Source of the DNA: Akkermansia muciniphila
GTDB taxonomy: Bacteria; Verrucomicrobiota; Verrucomicrobiia; Limisphaerales; UBA9464
Assembly (NCBI GenBank): GCA_945861565.1
Contig: CAMAUY010000016.1
Span: 1 to 64,000 of the forward strand
Length of the DNA: 64,000 nt
Reading direction: 5' to 3'
Made by a program: the position numbers and the translations under genes. A model generated the notes under the pieces. It worked only from the letters and a program-made list of their open reading frames with translations. It ran no database searches and was not told the DNA's origin. Positions 57,912 through 64,000 of the stretch are shown in pieces. Numbering within the stretch: the stretch's first letter is position 1; the number at the start of each line of letters is the position of its first letter.

Positions 57912-59840
57912 CTAACCCGCGACCCGATGATCCGTCAGTTCGCTCGACTCCAGATCGGACAATCGCTTTGCGGCGTCTTCCCAGGCACGGTTTTTTTCTG
58001 CCATTTCATCGACGACTATTTTTAGTTCGCGATTGATTTCGACTGCCCGTCCCGGTGTCTCGTAGGTGGCGGGTTTTTCAAGTTCGGTAGCCAATTCATC
58101 CTGACGCACCTCCAAGGCCGCAATGTGCGCCTCAAGGTCTGCGACCAAGCGCCGTTGGGCAGATACCAACTTCCGGACATCCGCCACCTGCTGACGGCGG
58201 TCCTTTTGTGAACCGGCTCCATTTCCCGCCGCGGTGCGGGCGACGGTTTCGGTCGGACGCGCATTGGTCGGGCGGCTCGTAGCCCCGACGTCTCCGCTCG
58301 TGGCAGTCAAGGCTGCCCGGGCAGAAACAGCCCGCGTTTTCTCCAAGTAATAGGCATAGTCTCCCGCGTAGCTGGTCAGCCGACCGGCATCGATATGCAC
58401 GACACGCGAGGCGATCGATCGGATGAAATGAACGTCGTGACTGATAAAGATCACAGTGCCGGTGAATTCCGTAAGGGCCGCAACCAACGCATCGATGCTC
58501 GACATGTCCAAGTGCGTCGTGGGTTCGTCCATGAGCAGCAGGTTGGGGGGATCGAGAAGAATTTTCACGAGCGCGAGCCGGCTTTTCTCACCGCCACTGA
58601 GGACGTCGACTTTTTTGAACACATCGTCGTCCCGGAAGAGGAAGCAGCCGAGGAGCGAACGGACGGCAAGTTCCGTGACGCGAGCTGGGGTATCGAGGGC
58701 CTCGGCGAGGACGGTCCGACCCGACTGGAGCATTTCGGTACGATATTGGGAATAATAGCCGACGCGAACCTTGAGACCCTCGTCCCGTTCTCCGCGAGTC
58801 GGGGTGAGCACACCGGCGAGCAATTTGAGCAGCGTTGACTTGCCGGAGCCATTGGGGCCGACCAGGACGACGCGGGCACCGCGTTCCGCTTCGAAATCAA
58901 TTCCGCGATAGACGGAGTGATCTCCATAGGCAAAGTGAACTTCGCGGAGCGTAATAACGCGTTGGCCGCTCTTCTCCGGCTGAGGGAAGTTAAAATCAAC
59001 GGTGGCCAACGCGGCATCGGGTGCGGAGATCTTCTCCATGCGATCGATCTGCTTCAGCTTACTCTGAGCCTGAGCAGCTTTGGTATTTTTTGCGCGGAAT
59101 CGCGTCACAAAATCCATCAGACGCTCGATTTCCCGCTGCTGATTCTTATAGGCAGCGAGTTGCTGCTCTTCGGCGGCGGCGCGTTGTTCGAGGTAGGCGT
59201 CGTAGTTGCCGCGATACCGCCAAAGTCGGCCCTGGCGAAGTTCGACAATATGGGTGACGAGTTGATTCAGGAATTCGCGGTCGTGTGAAATGAGGAGGAT
59301 CCCGCCGGGGTAGGATTTCAGGTACTGCTGAAACCAGATTAATGTTTCGAGATCGAGATGGTTGGTCGGCTCATCGAGCATGAGCAGATCCGGCTCTTGC
59401 ACGAGCAAGCGGGCGAGATGCGCTCGCATGACCCAGCCGCCGCTCAATGTTTTCACGGCCCGATCGAAATCGGTTTCCCGGAAGGCGAGACCCTTCAGAA
59501 TTCGTTTTGCTTTGGCCACCGCCGAACCGTCGAACTCCAATTCCGCATCGTCTTCGTGCCCCATGCCGGAGGCCGGAAGACTGCAGACCAGTTCGATGAC
59601 TGTTTCTTCGCCGGCGGGTGCGGTTTCCTGGGGAAGGAATCCAACGGTTGCACCCCGCTGGAAAGTGACCGATCCGGAATCGGGTTCCTCCTGCCCCAGG
59701 ATGAGTTTGAAGAGAGTAGTTTTTCCAGCACCGTTGGGTCCGACCAACCCGATGCGGTCGCCACGGTTTACCTGGAGAGTAACTTCGGAAAAAAGGGTTC
59801 GGCCGGCGTAGGACTTTTCGCAGTCAGAAAGGGTCAGCAT
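57912..59840 (-). CDS. ABC-F family ATPase
   Basis: A 642-residue soluble protein from MLTLSDCEKSYAGRTLFSEV with two ATPase domains and no membrane segment. Walker A: GLVGPNGAGKTTLFKLI and VLVGPNGSGKSTLLKLL; signatures LSGGWVMRAHLARLLV and LSGGEKSRLALVKILL; Walker B LLMLDEPTNHLDL and LLLMDEPTTHLDM. An ABC-F linker (AYKNQQREIERLMDFVTRFR) joins them and a C-terminal coiled coil follows, as in Uup. ABC-F proteins act on the ribosome E site or in DNA/RNA surveillance; antibiotic-resistance function is not indicated by the sequence. Single gene. Confidence 0.92.
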   Translation of the reverse strand: MLTLSDCEKSYAGRTLFSEVTLQVNRGDRIGLVGPNGAGKTTLFKLILGQEEPDSGSVTFQRGATVGFLPQETAPAGEETVIELVCSLPASGMGHEDDAELEFDGSAVAKAKRILKGLAFRETDFDRAVKTLSGGWVMRAHLARLLVQEPDLLMLDEPTNHLDLETLIWFQQYLKSYPGGILLISHDREFLNQLVTHIVELRQGRLWRYRGNYDAYLEQRAAAEEQQLAAYKNQQREIERLMDFVTRFRAKNTKAAQAQSKLKQIDRMEKISAPDAALATVDFNFPQPEKSGQRVITLREVHFAYGDHSVYRGIDFEAERGARVVLVGPNGSGKSTLLKLLAGVLTPTRGERDEGLKVRVGYYSQYRTEMLQSGRTVLAEALDTPARVTELAVRSLLGCFLFRDDDVFKKVDVLSGGEKSRLALVKILLDPPNLLLMDEPTTHLDMSSIDALVAALTEFTGTVIFISHDVHFIRSIASRVVHIDAGRLTSYAGDYAYYLEKTRAVSARAALTATSGDVGATSRPTNARPTETVARTAAGNGAGSQKDRRQQVADVRKLVSAQRRLVADLEAHIAALEVRQDELATELEKPATYETPGRAVEINRELKIVVDEMAEKNRAWEDAAKRLSDLESSELTDHRVAG

Positions 59841-60413
59841 GCTAGGGTTAGGAAATAATTGGGGTCGAGAATGGCAAACGAGGGAAGGTTTGGAACAAAA
59901 ACGTGAGACAGGGACAGATGCGTAAGAGCTCCATCCACCGTAAGAATTTCTGGACATCGCGCAAGCCTTTCATGGTTACAAGCAGCCTACCCCCCACTCC
60001 TCGTCCCCCCGGCATCTTTCCGATCCCATCGAGGGTTACCGCCAAACGTAAAATGGCCCGGACCGTCGACCCACTTAGGATGACCTTCTGGCGGATGGAT
60101 CCCATGGGCATATGGCTCACGGCATCAGCGGCGGCCCGGGGGGGCGTTCCCCGCCCAACGTCGGACGCCTTGAGGAATCCCACCCTCTCCGGGCTGTCGG
60201 TTGGCTTTAGAGCTTAAATTCCAGTCGCTCCGCGGCCGTCCTGCTTAATGCCTAATTCCAGAGGAATTCGCCGTGGGCCAGGCGTGTAGGCCTGTGAATT
60301 CAGCCTTGACTACCCGCCTGCACGAGGAAGGCTCGCCAACATCCATTTACATCGCGGAAACAACCTTCCGTAACCGCGGAGCATCCCTACTAAATTCTAT
60401 CCCTTGGAATCCC
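59841..60413. other. Intergenic region without recognised features
   Basis: 573 bases between the divergent ABC-F and enolase-superfamily genes. Open frames on both strands have no recognisable similarity and no usable start; the longest plus-strand frame (60273 onward) is the untranslated lead-in of the next gene. I see no repeat, terminator or RNA gene. Confidence 0.5.
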
Positions 60414-61631
60414 ATGGCACATCTCTCACGACGTGATTTTTTGAAGGCCAGCGCCGCGGTGGCTGCAGCGGGCACATGGCCCATCGGGCGCCTGCAGGCC
60501 GCTCTCCAGGACATCCGGTCGGTCAAGATCACCGGTATCGACAGTTTCGCAATCCGCATCCCGGTTTCCAACGAGGAGGCCGCGGTGGGCAAGATCGCCT
60601 CGTATCAAGTCGCCCGCGTCGATACAGACGCCGGGGTGCGCGGTTACTCGTTCGCCGGTCCGCCATCGGATTTACTCGATGCCCGCCTTCGTCCGGCACT
60701 CGTTGGCAAGGACCTGTTCGCGATCGAACGTCATCTCAAGAACGGACTGATCGAATCGGGCGGACTCGAGCACGCGCTTTGGGACGCCATTGGAAAGCTG
60801 GCCGGGCAGCCGGTGTACCGTCTACTCGGCGGGGCTAGAAAGAGTGTCAAAGTCTATTTAACGTGCGTTTGGCCAGGCAATTTGGACCAATCCCACGTCT
60901 CCTACGATCAACAAGCCGAGATGGCCGTCCGGATTCAAAAGGCCGGATTCAAGGGGATGAAAATTCGGGCCTGGCGGCCAAAGCCGCTCGACGATGCCGA
61001 AGCGTGCCGGGTCATCCGCGCCGCCGTCGGTCCGGACTTCGCAATTATGTTTGATCGGACCGCCCATTTGCCGCATTCGGTCGGTCAGAAAACCTGGGAC
61101 TACCCGACCGCGCTCAAGGTTGCGCGGGCGATGGAGAAACACCAGGCGACCTGGCTGGAAGAGCCGTTCGACCGGGATGATTTCCTCAGCCCGGCAAGGT
61201 TGGCGCGCGACGTGGACATCCCGATCACCGGGGGCGAAGGCTACGTCGGGTTGGATCCGTTCCGCGAGTGCCTGATGAACGGCACCTATGACATCCTCCA
61301 GCCCGAGGGCGGTGGATCGGGCGGCATTATGATTTGTCGGAAGGTTGCCGCCATGGCCGAGGCGTTCCACGTCCCCTGCATTTTGCATGGCACGATGGGC
61401 CTTCGCCTTGCCGGTTGGGTCCAAGCCAGTGCTGCCATCGGTGCGGAGTGGCAGGAACTGGCCCTCATCACCCCGCCGCTCTTGCCGGAGGAACAATGGA
61501 GTCCAGGCTTCAAAGTCCTGAATGGTGGCAAATTCTTCGGGTTCAAGGACGGTGAAATCGTCCTGCCCGACTTGCCCGGAATTGGATTGGACGTCGATGA
61601 AGAAGCATTGGAACGATATCGAGTTCGGTGA
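60414..61631 (+). CDS. Tat-exported mandelate racemase/muconate lactonizing-family enzyme
   Basis: A 405-residue protein. The ATG at 60414 starts MAHLSRRDFLKASAAVAAAG, with a twin-arginine SRRDFLKA motif, so it is exported folded. It has enolase-superfamily landmarks: capping domain, KGMKIRAWRPK (KxR near residue 180), metal ligand candidates MFDRTAHL (Asp), WLEEPFD (Glu), ITGGEGY (Glu), then LQPEGGGSGG and a HGTMGLRLAG segment. It presumably abstracts an alpha-proton from a carboxylate sugar such as a sugar acid; the substrate is unknown. Its neighbour downstream, 356 bp on, is a PQQ-propeller gene. Confidence 0.88.
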   Translation: MAHLSRRDFLKASAAVAAAGTWPIGRLQAALQDIRSVKITGIDSFAIRIPVSNEEAAVGKIASYQVARVDTDAGVRGYSFAGPPSDLLDARLRPALVGKDLFAIERHLKNGLIESGGLEHALWDAIGKLAGQPVYRLLGGARKSVKVYLTCVWPGNLDQSHVSYDQQAEMAVRIQKAGFKGMKIRAWRPKPLDDAEACRVIRAAVGPDFAIMFDRTAHLPHSVGQKTWDYPTALKVARAMEKHQATWLEEPFDRDDFLSPARLARDVDIPITGGEGYVGLDPFRECLMNGTYDILQPEGGGSGGIMICRKVAAMAEAFHVPCILHGTMGLRLAGWVQASAAIGAEWQELALITPPLLPEEQWSPGFKVLNGGKFFGFKDGEIVLPDLPGIGLDVDEEALERYRVR

Positions 61632-61987
61632 AGCTTTCCGGCTGTGCGCCCGTAGGACACTTTTATAAACTGATCTTTTTCTGAGAAACGCGTCACGAGT
61701 GCTGGCTTGGAAAAATCCGGCGGTGGCCACGCGGCGTGGGCGACCGATCGCTCAGACATCTTTAAACGCGTTGAAGTGGCGGCGGAAGATGCCCAGGACT
61801 GCGGTGGCGTTGGAGTGGCGACCTCGCTTCTGGTCCCAGCGTCACTTTCCTCACCGGCCTGACACAGCCATGCATCAGGCAATTGTCGAGGGCGACTTCC
61901 GTTTTACGGGCAACCTCCCCGCTTCGTTCATTGGCGTATGGCAGAAGAAACTCTCGCCGTAGATTCCTTCCCCTATAGGGTGGCGGC
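61632..61987. other. Intergenic region without recognised features
   Basis: 356 bases between the enolase-superfamily gene and the PQQ-propeller gene. Frames on both strands are short and featureless, and no palindrome or terminator was seen. Confidence 0.5.
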
Positions 61988-63244
61988 GTGATAGCACGCA
62001 TTTTGTTGGCGGCCGCGGGAATCATTTGCGTCGTGATGCCCCCCCTCGCCGACGAGCCAAGCCGAGACTGGCCTCACTGGAGAGGGCCGAAGGCGGACGG
62101 GATTGCGGACAATCGAAATCTCCCCACCCGATGGAGCCCGTCCGAAAACATCCTCTGGTCGGTGAAATTACCCGGCTGGGGAACGAGTTCACCGGTCGTT
62201 CGTGCGAACCGCGTGTTCGTCACTTCGGAAGTCAACGAGGGTGGCAAGAAATCGCTACTCACATTTTGCTTTGATCGGACGGACGGACGAGAATTGTGGA
62301 GACATGATTTTGGCATGGGTGTGAATCAGCGCGTTCACCAAAAATCAAACTTGGCCGTCAACACTCCGGCCGTCACCGCGGACGCGGTCTACGTCGCGTT
62401 CGGAAATGCCGATATCGCCCGCTACTCACACGCTGGAACGTTGCAGTGGGTGAATCGCTATATCTCTCGTTTCGGCGATCCGAAAATGGCGTGGGGATAC
62501 GCCCTGAGCCCGCTCGTTCTCGAGGATTCCATCCTGTTTCCATGGGATCATCACACGGGGCCCTGTTTTCTGATTGGCCTGAATCCACAAACCGGCGAGA
62601 TCGCTTGGAAGAACGAGCGCCCCATCGGAACGGCCCATGCGACTCCCCTGCTCGTGGAACATCATGGCCAGCAAGACATCCTTGTCCCCGGGAAGAATCG
62701 ATTGACCGCCTTTGACGCCAAAACACGTTCGCAGTTGTGGCAATACGGCGAAGGCGAAGGTCCATACAACGGCGAGATCATCGCTAGTCCGGTCTTTGGT
62801 GATGGCATGGTTTTCCTGCAGTTGTGGAGGCAAAGCCGCATTCACGCGATTCGCTTGAGCCCAAATAGAAAACCGCCGGAACCTGTTTGGATCAGCGACA
62901 AACCCGGCGGTGTGGAGCCATCCCTGCTGTATTACCGCGGCCTGCTCACTGTGCTGATGGATAACGGGGTGCTGGTTTGCTTGGACGGGCAGACCGGCAA
63001 AGAGCATTACCGGGAACGACTCGGGGGCGAGTGCAATTCATCGCCCGTGGCGAGCGACGGGAGAATTTATCTCAGCAACAACGACGGCCAAACATTCGTG
63101 GTCAAAGCCGAGACTCAGTTCCAATTGCTGGCCACAAACAATCTCGGCGAACGAATCACGGCATCGCCGGCAATCTCAGGCAACGCAATCCTCTACCGGA
63201 CGGACTCGCACCTTTATTGCATCGGAACTTCGACCGAACGATGA
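61988..63244 (+). CDS. Exported PQQ-like beta-propeller protein (BamB-type repeats)
   Basis: A 418-residue protein, GTG start (MIARILLAAAGIICVVMPPL), with a signal peptide and propeller blades: WPHWRGPKADGIADNRNLPT, SSPVVRANRVFVTS, NTPAVTADAVYVAFGNADIA, ASPVFGDGMVFLQL, SSPVASDGRIYLSNNDGQTF. WRGP-DG at the start is typical of the large Verrucomicrobia/Planctomycetes group of outer membrane assembly factor BamB-like or PQQ-binding propellers. Without a dehydrogenase-type active site, the role is unknown. Confidence 0.85.
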   Translation: MIARILLAAAGIICVVMPPLADEPSRDWPHWRGPKADGIADNRNLPTRWSPSENILWSVKLPGWGTSSPVVRANRVFVTSEVNEGGKKSLLTFCFDRTDGRELWRHDFGMGVNQRVHQKSNLAVNTPAVTADAVYVAFGNADIARYSHAGTLQWVNRYISRFGDPKMAWGYALSPLVLEDSILFPWDHHTGPCFLIGLNPQTGEIAWKNERPIGTAHATPLLVEHHGQQDILVPGKNRLTAFDAKTRSQLWQYGEGEGPYNGEIIASPVFGDGMVFLQLWRQSRIHAIRLSPNRKPPEPVWISDKPGGVEPSLLYYRGLLTVLMDNGVLVCLDGQTGKEHYRERLGGECNSSPVASDGRIYLSNNDGQTFVVKAETQFQLLATNNLGERITASPAISGNAILYRTDSHLYCIGTSTER

Positions 63245-63327
63245 GGTTGGAGTCGGCGTCGATCATCGTCCTCCTTTGAGCCCTTTCACGAGGGCGACCT
63301 TCAATGGCTCGACCGAAGAGCATTGCG

Positions 63328-64000
63328 TCAACTCGGATCGTTGTCCGGCACGACCAAGGGAGTTTTTCCACCCTTCAAGCGCGCAATCTCCGGCAGGAGG
63401 AGCAGGCTGGCCCCCAGGATGAGCATGGCACTGAATCCCCCCAACGTCCCCAAGCTGAAGCGACTGACCGCATGAAAGGCCGCGAACGGGGCCACCACGC
63501 CCCGAACCCCCGTCAAAAACGTATGCACGCTCATGTAATCCGCAACGCGGCCCGATGGAGCGAGTTTCGTGACCCATAACCCCCAGGCGACGTCACCGCC
63601 CGCATTGGAAATCCCAAACACCACCGCCGCCACAATCAAACCCGTGCGACTTGTGCTCGTAAAAAACGTCAAAATACCCAGGGCAAAACCCACGTTAAGT
63701 ATCACTCGAAGCGAGAAGAAATTCATCCGGTCAAAGACCCAACCCCAAATCGGGCTGAGTCCCAGCCGGGCCAGATTCGGAATCACCACCGTCAGCAGAG
63801 CAATCTCGTCTGACGGACGCCCAAGACCAAACCGCGGATTCGCCAAGTACTCAACTCGCATGGGCAACATCATCAGGTTTGCGAACCCCATCAACATCCA
63901 GGCGTACAATGCCTGGCGAAACAACCGATCTTCCGCCACCAAACTCAGCGCGTGCAGCGGATGTGCCAGGACATTGCCACGCAAGGGCAGCGATGGAATC
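63328..64000 (-). CDS. MFS-family transporter, C-terminal part (partial at window edge)
   Basis: The frame stays open to the window end, giving at least 223 residues, the C-terminal half of a major facilitator superfamily transporter. Helices include ALYAWMLMGFANLMMLPMRV, SLRVILNVGFALGILTFFTS, TGLIVAAVVFGISNAGGDVA and LGTLGGFSAMLILGASLLLL, with the intracellular motif LSPIWGWVFDRMNFFSLRV (a G-x-x-x-D-R-x loop). The upstream half lies outside the window. Substrate unknown. The first possible start in view (TTG at 63984) is not the true start. Confidence 0.8.
   Translation of the reverse strand, partial: IPSLPLRGNVLAHPLHALSLVAEDRLFRQALYAWMLMGFANLMMLPMRVEYLANPRFGLGRPSDEIALLTVVIPNLARLGLSPIWGWVFDRMNFFSLRVILNVGFALGILTFFTSTSRTGLIVAAVVFGISNAGGDVAWGLWVTKLAPSGRVADYMSVHTFLTGVRGVVAPFAAFHAVSRFSLGTLGGFSAMLILGASLLLLPEIARLKGGKTPLVVPDNDPS

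Noticed and set aside
59889..60217. Possible RNA gene or small protein between the ABC-F and enolase-superfamily genes
   Set aside because: No tRNA, tmRNA, SRP or RNase P signature and no coding character on either strand.

Overview
The window looks like a chromosomal segment of a free-living Verrucomicrobiota bacterium, most likely near the Pedosphaera/Limisphaera group. The placement is inferred from gene content: an Akkermansia-type Amuc_1098-1101 pilus-like operon, PVC-type heme-binding/dehydrogenase proteins with a blue-copper cytochrome partner, PEP-CTERM and SdrD_B surface proteins, a DUF6268 barrel, and many short palindromic intergenic repeats. GC is fairly high, ATG/GTG/TTG starts are mixed, and Shine-Dalgarno sequences are often weak. 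No rRNA, tRNA, CRISPR array, intact transposase or prophage was recognised.

Layout. 1-5.5 kb: minus-strand pilus-like operon, a PilM-PilN fusion, Amuc_1100-like and Amuc_1099-like proteins and a secretin whose frame breaks at a G10 run; an intrinsic-terminator-like hairpin lies in its leader. 5.8-9.6 kb: an MMPL/RND exporter convergent with an outer-membrane lipoprotein-sorting protein. 9.7-15.2 kb: CBM48-like protein, TadA, Nudix hydrolase, a zinc-ribbon membrane protein, DUF2167 protein, trigger factor. 15.4-20.1 kb: two-gene operon of an SGNH/PVC-dehydrogenase-like protein and a blue-copper/cytochrome c protein. 20.4-31.7 kb: RadC, periplasmic sugar isomerase/epimerase, a tiny membrane protein, a DUF6268 barrel, Tex, a group-2 sigma factor, a CBM9-like protein, RimO, DeoC. 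32-38.7 kb: PEP-CTERM protein, LptF/G permease, a compact KS - pseudo-KS (CLF-like) - ketoreductase - ACP operon, dTMP kinase, IF-1. 38.9-48.2 kb: glycine-rich RRM protein, a 1768-residue SdrD_B surface protein, a modular repeat array, and two secreted proteins, one with YadA-like head repeats. 48.4-64 kb: RapA-like ATPase, M28 peptidase, a large repeat protein, TPR protein, Spy-like protein, ABC-F ATPase, Tat-exported enolase-superfamily protein, PQQ-propeller protein and a partial MFS transporter.

Housekeeping genes (tig, tadA, radC, rimO, infA, tex, tmk, deoC) are scattered among lineage-specific envelope genes. The two functionally coherent units are the pilus-like operon and the KS/CLF/KR/ACP operon. 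The least explained content is intergenic: three families of palindromic, MITE-like elements. One is a roughly 114-bp hairpin with GAACCGCGGAT ends, one an approximately 155-bp element with 18-bp terminal inverted repeats, and one a modular set with CCATGAACCG/CGGTTCATGG ends carrying different inner palindromes. Three of the last kind sit in a row, separated by near-identical 37-bp spacers.
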